64,000 nt of DNA from Chitinophaga rhizophila (GTDB lineage: Bacteria; Bacteroidota; Bacteroidia; Chitinophagales; Chitinophagaceae). Shown here one piece after another: positions 1 through 7,002 of this stretch. Position numbers and translations under genes: made by a program. The stretch covers positions 186,001 through 250,000 of the forward strand of contig NZ_JAICCF010000002.1 of assembly GCF_019492185.1 (NCBI RefSeq), read 5' to 3'. The stretch's first letter is position 1; every line of letters starts with the position of its first letter. The notes beneath the pieces were generated by a model that worked only from the letters and a program-made list of their open reading frames with translations, did not search any database and was not told where the DNA came from.

Positions 1-1
1 T

Positions 2-1219
2 AACTTCGGTGGCGAGATCAGTAACTACCTGCCTGTTGTCTTTACCCGCACTGAAGGCGTGGAAGTCATGTCGCTCGGCGCATGTATCTATGCAAACGGT
101 CAACAGAATATTGCATTAACCGGCAAAGGAAAACTGGTGGGTCCACCGGCTGATTGTCCGGTACGGAAACAAGTGATGCGACAAGACGTGATCGAAAATG
201 TAGTCGCCGCCAATAAACCTGTAGCCCAGCGTATATATGACGGCCATAACGGCGGCCCAGTTTATCTACCCATGTTCATTTCTGCGGTTAACTGCAAAAA
301 CGTTTACCTGGAAGGACTACAACTGGAAAATACCCCTTTCTGGAATATCGTACCTATCTATTGCGACAACGTCATTATACGCGGTATAACTGTCAATTCC
401 GTAGGCATTCCCAGTGGCGACGGCATCGATATCGAATCAAGCAGGAATGTGCTCATCGAATACTGCACGCTAAATTGCGGCGATGACTGTTTTACAATGA
501 AAGCAGGAAGAGGTGAAGACGGCCTGCGTATTGGAAAACCCACCGAGAATGTCGTTATACGGTTTTGCCTGGCCAGGCAGGGGCACGGCGCGATCACCGT
601 GGGTAGCGAAACCGCTGCAATGATCAGAAACCTCTATGTACACGACGTAGTGTTTGATGATACGGAAGTCGGACTACGATTCAAAACCAGACGTCCCAGG
701 GGCGGCGGCGGTGAGAACCTCTACTATGAACGTATCCGTATGCGACTGCGATTAGAAGCTTTCAGATGGGACATGCTTGGGGCGAGGATGTATGTTGGCG
801 CGCTGGCTGACAGGCTGCCAGCACTGCCTGTTAATAAACTAACTCCTGCTTACCGGCACATCTATGCGAAAGATATCCTCGTTGATAGCGCCCGTGCACT
901 GGTACGGATAGACGGGATTCCGGAATCACCCATGACCGGCTTCCACCTCGAAAATGTGGAAGCGCATTGTAGTAAACTGATACAGAGTGCAGATGCCGAC
1001 AGCATCCACATCGCCAATGTACGGATTTACACGGCTGATTCCCTGCTGACGCTCACCGATACCAGGAATATCACCTTCGACAAAGTACAGATTATCAACC
1101 CGGCCAATAAAATCATTACCAATATCTCCGGCGACCTGACAGACAATATCCAGTTTCAAAACTCTCTTCCTGCAAAACCGGAAGGTTGGACGAACACAAC
1201 CTGGCGTAGGAATCAATAG
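2..1219 (+). CDS. Glycoside hydrolase family 28 (polygalacturonase-like), 5' partial
   Basis: The frame is open to the window edge, so the N-terminus lies upstream; about 405 residues are visible. It has the GH28 right-handed beta-helix signature in order: a GDGID segment (in place of NTDG), then GDDC, then GHGAITVGSE, then LRFKT in place of RIK. The three catalytic aspartates expected for an inverting GH28 are therefore present. Family members cleave alpha-1,4 galacturonosyl or related bonds in pectin, usually in the periplasm. It is the only carbohydrate-active gene on the plus strand and sits about 5.8 kb from the minus-strand pectin operon, so it may belong to a locus upstream of the window. 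A GTG at 59 is an internal valine, not the start, since coding sequence continues before it. Exact substrate is not readable. Confidence 0.9.
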   Translation, partial: NFGGEISNYLPVVFTRTEGVEVMSLGACIYANGQQNIALTGKGKLVGPPADCPVRKQVMRQDVIENVVAANKPVAQRIYDGHNGGPVYLPMFISAVNCKNVYLEGLQLENTPFWNIVPIYCDNVIIRGITVNSVGIPSGDGIDIESSRNVLIEYCTLNCGDDCFTMKAGRGEDGLRIGKPTENVVIRFCLARQGHGAITVGSETAAMIRNLYVHDVVFDDTEVGLRFKTRRPRGGGGENLYYERIRMRLRLEAFRWDMLGARMYVGALADRLPALPVNKLTPAYRHIYAKDILVDSARALVRIDGIPESPMTGFHLENVEAHCSKLIQSADADSIHIANVRIYTADSLLTLTDTRNITFDKVQIINPANKIITNISGDLTDNIQFQNSLPAKPEGWTNTTWRRNQ

Positions 1220-1245
1220 CTATATGCGGATTCGATTTAAACGCC

Positions 1246-1253
1246 TATCTTAG
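1246..1253 (+). promoter_or_regulatory. Possible -7 box of the hydroxylase-sulfotransferase-APS kinase operon
   Basis: TATCTTAG differs by one base from the Bacteroidota consensus TAnnTTTG and lies 19 nt before the ATG of the first operon gene. No clear -33 TTTG is seen at the right distance, so this is a weak call. Confidence 0.3.
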
Positions 1254-1272
1254 CCTTATCTTAACGTTTCCA

Positions 1273-1953
1273 ATGAATTACATAAGGTTCTCCCATACCT
1301 ATGATCATCAGCAGCTCTGCAGCGAACTGGAAAATATTCTCCAGCACGACTGGCCACTGCATTTCAATACACGCGACTTTGCCGGCGAGTGGAGAAGCAT
1401 CTCCCTCCGTTCTGCCAGCGGGCACAGTCAGGATATCCTGGCACATCCGGATGCACAATATAAAGACACGCCAGTACTGGATATGATGCCATACGCTAAA
1501 CAGATCATGGATAGCTGGCAATGCGAAAAAGAATCGGTAAGATTACTCTCATTATCCCCCGGCAGCGAAATCAAACCTCACAAAGACCAGGGCTGCGGAT
1601 ACCCGAATGGTATCTTCAGAATCCATATACCTATTATCACCAATCCGGAAGTATTCTTTACCCTGGAAAATGAACGGCTGCAACTGCTGGCCGGTGAATG
1701 CTGGTATATGGACTTCAGCTGTACTCATAGCATTGTCAACAAAGGATACACTGCCAGGGTACACCTGATTATGGATTGTATCCGCAACGAATGGAGCGAT
1801 CAGCTGTTTGCTAGTCATGGATACAATATTCATCAGCAAAAAACTGCCGCCACCCTCGACGCTGCCACACGTGCTGCCATGATCGTAGAACTGGAGAAAA
1901 TGGATACCGATACTGCCAGACAGCTCATTGCCACCCTAAAAGCAGAAAACTAA
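1273..1953 (+). CDS. Aspartyl/asparaginyl beta-hydroxylase-like Fe(II)/2-oxoglutarate dioxygenase
   Basis: A 226-residue protein of the Asp_Arg_Hydrox (AspH-like) family. His103 (in PHKDQG) and His152 (in THSIVN) match the two iron ligands of AspH, and Arg162, exactly ten residues after His152, matches the arginine that binds 2-oxoglutarate. AspH enzymes use only two protein histidines as iron ligands. The core ends near residue 170; a C-terminal tail of about 55 residues is not recognised. No signal peptide, so cytoplasmic. Its stop overlaps the next start (TAATG), indicating translational coupling with the sulfotransferase. Substrate could be a protein, a peptide or a free amino acid; hydroxylation would create an alcohol that the neighbouring sulfotransferase could modify (inference). 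Confidence 0.85.
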   Translation: MNYIRFSHTYDHQQLCSELENILQHDWPLHFNTRDFAGEWRSISLRSASGHSQDILAHPDAQYKDTPVLDMMPYAKQIMDSWQCEKESVRLLSLSPGSEIKPHKDQGCGYPNGIFRIHIPIITNPEVFFTLENERLQLLAGECWYMDFSCTHSIVNKGYTARVHLIMDCIRNEWSDQLFASHGYNIHQQKTAATLDAATRAAMIVELEKMDTDTARQLIATLKAEN

Positions 1954-2903
1954 TGCAGCAGTCCCTGATCGCTAACTGGATACCATATAAGCTGATACAT
2001 ACACAGGAACAATGGCTGGTACGATGGCTGGACCTCGGTCATTACCGCATGGACCATCCCTTCTTTGACGAAACAATCCAGCTATGCCGCTACCGGCAAA
2101 AAGAACGGTCGCCAAAAGAAAGCGTCTCTACTGCAGACTTCCTCACTGAAGCCTGCAAAGACCTGTCCGGCTTACAGCCTTCCGCTTTTGTGTTTCATGT
2201 CTCCCGCTGCGGATCCACCCTCGTCTCCCAGGCATTTTCAACTACGACAGATAATATCGTGGTCGCTGAAGCACCACTGCTGGATGAGATATTACGCAGT
2301 CCGGAAAAACAGCCGGACATCCCTCCCGCATCCCGGGAAAGCTGGTTCCGTGCCGCTATCTCATTGATGGGACAACAACGCGATGCCAATGAAAATGCCT
2401 ATATCATCAAACTGGATAGCTGGCATATTCACTTCTATGAGGTACTGCGTAAGTGGTATCCCGAAACGCCCTTTTTCTTCCTCTCCCGCCGGCCAGACGA
2501 GGTAATTGCCTCTCATGATAAACGAAGAGGCTTACAGGCAATACCGGGCATGATCTCTCCTGCCCTGCTCAGAATTACAGATATTTCGCATTTCGGGAGT
2601 GATTTCAGCCGGTATACTGCGGCAGTACTAAAGGAGTATTATCTGCAATTGCAGGCGATCCAGGGGCTTCAGAATCCGCTTAACAGCTTTTTCGACTATG
2701 CAGATGGCACTATGGAAATGATGATGGCATTCAGTGCCCATAGCCGCATCCCTGTAAAAGATGCAGAACAGCTTAGTAACCGGTTGAAATTCCACAGTAA
2801 ATATACTAGTGATGTATTCAAACCGGATACGGCTGCGGATACCAGCTATTTTTATGAAGATTGTCATGCTGCCTATGAACAATTCAGGGCACAGGCTAAA
2901 TAA
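1953..2903 (+). CDS. PAPS-dependent sulfotransferase family protein
   Basis: A 316-residue cytoplasmic protein with the P-loop-like 5'-phosphosulfate binding segment FHVSRCGSTL at residues 81-90 and a 3'-phosphate binding segment FLSRRPDEVIASHDK near residue 175. Both belong to the Sulfotransfer fold, which moves sulfate from PAPS to an alcohol or amine. It is coupled to the upstream hydroxylase by a one-base overlap (TAATG) and followed five bases later by an APS kinase that would make its donor PAPS, which strongly supports true sulfotransferase activity. The acceptor is unknown; nothing in the sequence shows whether it acts on protein, lipid or a small molecule. Confidence 0.85.
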   Translation: MQQSLIANWIPYKLIHTQEQWLVRWLDLGHYRMDHPFFDETIQLCRYRQKERSPKESVSTADFLTEACKDLSGLQPSAFVFHVSRCGSTLVSQAFSTTTDNIVVAEAPLLDEILRSPEKQPDIPPASRESWFRAAISLMGQQRDANENAYIIKLDSWHIHFYEVLRKWYPETPFFFLSRRPDEVIASHDKRRGLQAIPGMISPALLRITDISHFGSDFSRYTAAVLKEYYLQLQAIQGLQNPLNSFFDYADGTMEMMMAFSAHSRIPVKDAEQLSNRLKFHSKYTSDVFKPDTAADTSYFYEDCHAAYEQFRAQAK

Positions 2904-2908
2904 CTACG

Positions 2909-3496
2909 ATGGGACACATTATTCAGTTCACCGGCCTCTCAGGCGCAGGTAAAACTACCTTGTCTACAGCGCTCCTGGAATGGGGTGCCGCTAACAATAT
3001 CTCTATTAAACTGGTAGACGGCGACGTATACCGGCAAACACTCTGCAAAGATCTGGGCTTCAGCAAAGCGGACAGACTGGAAAACGTTGCACGGCTGGGG
3101 GCCTATGCAGCCAGCATTGCTACCAGCTACGACTTTGTAATTATCGCAGCCATCAATCCCTACGAAGAAGGCAGGAGGCAACTGAAAGAGCAATACAACG
3201 CCCCTCTGATATGGATACAATGCGATCTGGAAACGCTAATCAGCAGAGATACAAAAGGCCTGTATAGGAGAGCGCTACTTCCGGACGGGCATCCGGAGAA
3301 GATCCACAACCTCACCGGACTGAATGACACATTTGACACACCAGCCAGTCCGGATCTGATTATAGATACTACCAGGACAGATACCCGGCAGGCACTTGCC
3401 AGCGCCGTAGCATTTCTTAATCAACTGTCACGCCAGCAGGCCCCTGCAGCTGATATCCCTTCCCCCACTTATACACATAACGGCGGGCAAGGGTAA
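2909..3496 (+). CDS. cysC: Adenylylsulfate (APS) kinase
   Basis: A 195-residue P-loop kinase. Walker A is GLSGAGKTT at residues 9-17. The APS-binding block DGD-x3-R-x3-CKDLGFS-x2-DR-x-EN is at about 38-60, and RDTKGLYRRAL (the CysC lid, normally RDPKGLYKKAR) follows near 110-120. The product is PAPS. It is not beside ATP sulfurylase or sulfate reduction genes, but is the third gene of an operon with a sulfotransferase, so its likely job is to feed that enzyme rather than sulfate assimilation. The last 27 codons, past the usual CysC end, overlap the 3' end of the opposite-strand gene by 80 bp and are probably not part of the fold. Confidence 0.9.
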   Translation: MGHIIQFTGLSGAGKTTLSTALLEWGAANNISIKLVDGDVYRQTLCKDLGFSKADRLENVARLGAYAASIATSYDFVIIAAINPYEEGRRQLKEQYNAPLIWIQCDLETLISRDTKGLYRRALLPDGHPEKIHNLTGLNDTFDTPASPDLIIDTTRTDTRQALASAVAFLNQLSRQQAPAADIPSPTYTHNGGQG

Positions 3497-4364
3497 ATGT
3501 TCCTTTCTTGTTGGTGCTGACATAGGGCTTTACTTCTTCCGGCAAACTTTCAATATCTGTTGACCGGTACTGCCCTTTCATTGTAACAATAATATCCCGG
3601 AAGAAACGCTTATCACTCTGCGGTGCATTGTAAGTACAACTCCACGAAGACATCCCTTCTTCTTCCTCCACCTCCGTGCGTGATGCATCATGTACGGTTA
3701 ATACCTCCTTATAAGCCCCACCGGTACCGGCAATCAGATATAATACACCGGTAAATGGCCCTCCCGCAGGACCGTTGACCACATCCAGCATAAACGCATA
3801 CTGATCATGCCCGATCACAACAGGCTTTGGCGTCGGACATTTAGAGAAGGCCCCGTACGCACCAATTGCCGGCTGGAAGAATTTCATCGTCCACAAACTC
3901 CCCGTCAGGGAAAACTTGGCAATACCCAGTGTTCCACCGGTAAAACGGGACGTTTGCAAACCATCAGGATCGTAGGCTGAGTGATTAAAGGTGAGCATCT
4001 TATACTGAGTCCCGGCCGAGTCCTTATAGCTGATCACGTTCAGCAGCCGCGTAGCTACCCCTTCCGCGTATGGGAACTGATAGGATTCTTCTTCATTCGC
4101 ATCACGAAAGGAACGGGGTTTACAGGATGTACAATCCCAGTTAATCAACTCATTTTTATAGTTACCCTCCGACAGATTATAATACTTTCCGGGAAAGAGC
4201 TTCAATAAGGCTTTCTGTCCGTCAAATGGGTCAGCAATTTCGACAATGCGTGCAGGAGATAACATCGTGTCGCTGATATTCTTTTTCAGGAGGTCTCCTG
4301 CCTGTGCGAAGCAGTTAGTAACAACACTGATACAGCACAGTAATCCAATAAATAAATGTTTCAT
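3417..4364 (-). CDS. Secreted protein of unknown function
   Basis: A 315-residue protein with a clear Sec signal peptide (residues 1-20, MKHLFIGLLCC then an alanine cleavage site FAQA). No family is recognised. Visible in the mature part are a Cys pair (CTSC, near residue 76), a Cys-Pro-Thr-Pro segment, and many aromatic and Thr/Gly residues suggestive of a beta-rich exported domain. It converges on the APS kinase with an 80-bp tail-to-tail overlap. The frame has a normal start and consistent codon use throughout, so it is probably a genuine gene. Confidence 0.7.
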   Translation of the reverse strand: MKHLFIGLLCCISVVTNCFAQAGDLLKKNISDTMLSPARIVEIADPFDGQKALLKLFPGKYYNLSEGNYKNELINWDCTSCKPRSFRDANEEESYQFPYAEGVATRLLNVISYKDSAGTQYKMLTFNHSAYDPDGLQTSRFTGGTLGIAKFSLTGSLWTMKFFQPAIGAYGAFSKCPTPKPVVIGHDQYAFMLDVVNGPAGGPFTGVLYLIAGTGGAYKEVLTVHDASRTEVEEEEGMSSWSCTYNAPQSDKRFFRDIIVTMKGQYRSTDIESLPEEVKPYVSTNKKGTFTLARRYVYKWGKGYQLQGPAGVTVD

Positions 4365-4604
4365 AGCTAATACAACCAGCCAAAGTTACATGTTTTGACA
4401 GCAATCTCTTCTCCCTGAAAACTGTGATTTACCTGTTGCCTGCACATGGCTGGCAGTAGACTGCCCGGGTACATGCACCGGTCTCAACTGATGGTTAAGG
4501 ACATTTCCTGAAAAAAATAGGCTGATTATGCGCGTTGTATGCTTTTTTCAGTAAATTGGATATACAACTTATCGAAGTATTTATTAGCAGACAATTCCAC
4601 AGAT

Positions 4605-4721
4605 ATGCATTCCACAACAGCTCATGAAAGCGTTCAGCGCCGGAGATTGGCGCTCAAAATCTGGATAGAAGCGGTATTTATTGCCATAATGTTCGCTGCA
4701 GCAGCAGTACTGATCAATTAA
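4605..4721 (+). CDS. Possible small single-span membrane protein
   Basis: A 38-residue reading from ATG 4605: a polar, basic N-terminus (QRRRLALK) followed by one hydrophobic segment (WIEAVFIAIMFAAAAVLI) ending at the C-terminus. The frame also opens at ATG 4539, but the extra 22 residues look non-native. Its TAA overlaps the stop of the convergent AraC gene. The shape fits an inner-membrane micro-protein, but no homology is recognised and it may be chance. Confidence 0.3.
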   Translation: MHSTTAHESVQRRRLALKIWIEAVFIAIMFAAAAVLIN

Positions 4722-5599
4722 TGATTGATCCTTAGTTTCCTCCTAAATTCTTCCGGTGTTTGCCCCGTATATTTCTTATAGAACTTTGTAAAATAGGAGT
4801 TATCCGCAAAGCCGAGGCGGTAGGCTATCTCCGTGACAGTAGCATCCACATTGACCAGCATCCGCTTGGCTTCCAGTATGATTCTGTTACGGATCAGTTC
4901 TCCTGCAGACAAACCCAGGGTATTATTACATAGTGCGTTCAGGTGATTAGGCGTAATGAAAAGTAGTTCCGCATAATCTTTGGGTAACTTCAACGTACTG
5001 AAATTCTTTTCTATCAGTTTCTGGAAATTCTTCAGCAGAATGTAATTGTAATTATTGGGCTGTACCGGCGACTTCTCAAAACTAATCCTCCCCACACGGA
5101 TAAACAACTGCAACATCAGGACCTGTATCATATCCACTGACATCCGGGGATGCTGCTCACTTTCCTCCAGTAACTCCTCAAATATCCTGGTCACTGGAGC
5201 TTGCAGACTTTCAGGCAGATCTACCACCGATTCGTCTACTTCCCCGTTAAAAAAAGGGAACTGCTCCAGATAGTCAGGTTTCTGTAGCAGGGAATGAAGA
5301 AATTCGACGGAAAAGTTGATAATATAGCCATCCACATCCCCCTCAAATTGCCAGCTGTGTACCTGACCAGGTATCATGAAATAAATCTGGTACGGCCTGA
5401 CGGTAAAGCTCTTGAAGTCAATAGTATGTGTGCCGCCCCCCTGAGTAAACAGGGTCACATGGTAAAAACTATGCTTATGCGCATGCACCAGGTTCTCGTG
5501 TATGCGCAGATATGGAGCAAACCTGCTGACCTGAAATTCATCATCCTTATAACCGGTAAGTGTGCTTACATCATATACCGGAAACGCCTTTTTCACCAT
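4718..5599 (-). CDS. AraC family transcriptional regulator
   Basis: A 293-residue regulator. The N-terminal half is a cupin-like sensing domain (about 20-160, with HAHKHSFYHVTLF and IYFMIPGQVHSW, typical of the AraC_binding fold). The C-terminal 100 residues hold the two AraC helix-turn-helix motifs, ending with the signature block ITEIAYRLGFADNSYFTKFY (the sequence reads VTEIAYRLGF) and TGQTPEEFRRK. Such proteins sense a small ligand, often a sugar or aromatic, and bind DNA as activators. It is transcribed alone; no target is evident beside it. The nearest gene on its own strand is the lysozyme, separated by a terminator. Confidence 0.92.
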   Translation of the reverse strand: MVKKAFPVYDVSTLTGYKDDEFQVSRFAPYLRIHENLVHAHKHSFYHVTLFTQGGGTHTIDFKSFTVRPYQIYFMIPGQVHSWQFEGDVDGYIINFSVEFLHSLLQKPDYLEQFPFFNGEVDESVVDLPESLQAPVTRIFEELLEESEQHPRMSVDMIQVLMLQLFIRVGRISFEKSPVQPNNYNYILLKNFQKLIEKNFSTLKLPKDYAELLFITPNHLNALCNNTLGLSAGELIRNRIILEAKRMLVNVDATVTEIAYRLGFADNSYFTKFYKKYTGQTPEEFRRKLRINH

Positions 5600-5625
5600 G
5601 CTGCTTAGCTTATGATACCTGGAAA

Positions 5626-5665
5626 TAAATTAGCCTGCCACTGATTACAGCGGCAGGCTAATTTA
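5626..5665 (-). terminator. Terminator of the lysozyme gene
   Basis: A perfect 14-bp stem (5626-5639 with 5652-5665) around a 12-nt loop. The stem has a GCCTGCC core flanked by an A/T stretch, which gives a U-rich end in either direction. It sits 66 nt past the lysozyme stop and ahead of the AraC start. Confidence 0.8.
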
Positions 5666-5730
5666 ATCATTTCATACCGAACCTCATTACCGGCTATGCA
5701 GCTCGCACAACTGGCTTAGGGTCCTGCAGA

Positions 5731-6228
5731 CTATTTATAATCAAAAAATTCTACTTCCCCACTCATATACAGATAGGCTTCGGCTTTACGTCTACGCGTC
5801 AGACCATCCAGCACTTTACCGCCTGACATATTCCATTTCAGAAATTCTACTACCACAGACGGATCTTTCGGATCAGCCTTTACCACCTTCAGCAGCGTAC
5901 TGTCACCCAGTCCTTCTGCTATACCGTTCTTATTCATGTCACTACCGACATTGTATGCAAAACATACCAGGGCATCAAACTGTTGCTGCTTCAGTTTAAT
6001 ACCCGCTGTCAGCTTGTTTACATCAGCCACAAAGCCCTTTTTAATATTGGCAAATAAGGTATCTGCCCGCTGCTGGGTAATCACATCTCCTTTTTTAACC
6101 GCTTTCCCGTCTTCATATACTGTATTTCCCCAACCGATTGTCCAAATGCCTTTGCTATCCTGGTATGCCGCCAGCCGGCATTTCTCGAAATGTTTAATGA
6201 GCTTTTCCCCTTTTTCGCCTAATTCCAT
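5731..6228 (-). CDS. Phage-type lysozyme (GH24, T4 lysozyme fold)
   Basis: A 165-residue muramidase. Glu15, Asp24 and Thr30 have exactly the spacing of the T4 lysozyme catalytic residues Glu11, Asp20 and Thr26, within HFEKC...AYQDSKGIWTIGWG. The helical C-terminal lobe follows (QQQFDALVCFAYNVG; LTRRRKAEAYLYMSG). No signal peptide is present, as in phage endolysins that use a holin or in cell-targeting effectors. No holin or other phage gene is nearby, so it looks like a domesticated or stand-alone lysozyme. It has its own promoter at 6262-6291 and a terminator downstream. Confidence 0.92.
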   Translation of the reverse strand: MELGEKGEKLIKHFEKCRLAAYQDSKGIWTIGWGNTVYEDGKAVKKGDVITQQRADTLFANIKKGFVADVNKLTAGIKLKQQQFDALVCFAYNVGSDMNKNGIAEGLGDSTLLKVVKADPKDPSVVVEFLKWNMSGGKVLDGLTRRRKAEAYLYMSGEVEFFDYK

Positions 6229-6261
6229 AGTTTGAGATTAATTATTATAAATGTGAGCGCT

Positions 6262-6291
6262 TAAAGATATAATAATTCCACTATTTATCAA
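6262..6291 (-). promoter_or_regulatory. Promoter of the lysozyme gene
   Basis: On the minus strand a -33 TTG (6289-6291) and a -7 TATCTTTA (6262-6269) are separated by 19 bp, fitting the Bacteroidota sigma factor consensus with one mismatch in TAnnTTTG. The box is 33 nt from the ATG. Confidence 0.5.
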
Positions 6292-6366
6292 TAAACAGAA
6301 AGTCAACGATTATATACATTATGTATTAAAAACATCTACTGATATTAGCAATAACCGGCCAGTAAT

Positions 6367-6725
6367 ATCTTGTCCTTTTCCAAGCCAGAAAACCGGCAGT
6401 ATGCATCGGTCGCTCCTTCATTTAGTTGATGCAGCATATGATTGATAAACAGGAAGAATCAGGCCGTTGTTGTGATGACGCAGAGGTTCGGCCTTCATTT
6501 GCTGAAAGTGAGATGCCCTTCTCCTAGCCAGAAAACCGGCAACATGCATCGGTCGCCCACTCAGTTAGTTGATGCAGCATATGATTGATAAACAGGAAGA
6601 ACCAGACTGTCGTTGTGATAACGCATGGATTCTGCTATTATTTATTGAAAATGAGATGCATATAAACAAGCCAGAAGACCAGCAGCAAGCACCGGTCGCC
6701 CACTCAGTTAGTTGATGCAGCATTA
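6367..6725. repeat. 143-bp tandem repeat, two full and two partial copies
   Basis: Copies start at 6383, 6526 and 6669 (exact 143-bp steps, no indels), with a partial leading copy end at 6367-6382. The third copy stops near 6725. The first 80 bp of copies 1 and 2 differ at about seven positions; the rest is more diverged. On the plus strand each copy carries ATG-CAG-CAT-ATG-ATT-GAT (6429, 6572, 6715). The copy-2 frame is 48 codons and its TGA overlaps the next ATG, which is why the period is 143 and not 144. On the minus strand the copies share a tail reading LPVYQSYAAST. Whether either strand is translated is undecided. Confidence 0.85.
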
Positions 6726-7002
6726 GGTCTCTAAAGGTAATTACCCGGGTTCCAGTAGTGATGAAGTAGTACTCCGCCTATAGACGGGTAGAACAGAGGA
6801 CGGTAAAGACGTGGACTAAAGGTGGACTTGAACATCATATCTGGCTGTAAAACAATCACTTGCAGCACATAGTCCACCCCCCTCTTACAGGTCCCATAAA
6901 GGGTACCTGTAAGCATTAGGGAGATACATTGGTTGATGAACGTAACTATATTAATTTTCAAGACGATATAACAAGTAGATCTGCCCCAATTGAAGTTTTG
7001 CG
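6726..7002. other. Gene-free stretch with a strong hairpin
   Basis: No convincing gene. It contains an inverted repeat at 6884-6913 (CTTACAGGTCCC, loop ATAAA, GGGTACCTGTAAG, one bulged base) and a second pair GGTGGACT (6821-6828) with AGTCCACC (6871-6878). No U-tract follows, so these are not obvious terminators. A 76-codon frame at 6731-6961 on the minus strand has no recognisable features. The stretch could be a structured RNA or a decayed element; nothing more is supported. Confidence 0.4.

Noticed and set aside
5731..6228. Prophage remnant suggested by the T4-type lysozyme
   Set aside because: No holin, integrase, tail or capsid genes nearby; neighbours are ordinary chromosomal genes.
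6367..6725. CRISPR array
   Set aside because: Units are 143 bp with no short-repeat/spacer alternation and no cas genes in the window.
6731..6961. 76-codon minus-strand frame next to the tandem repeat
   Set aside because: No family, no signal peptide, and it spans a strong hairpin; insufficient support to call a gene.
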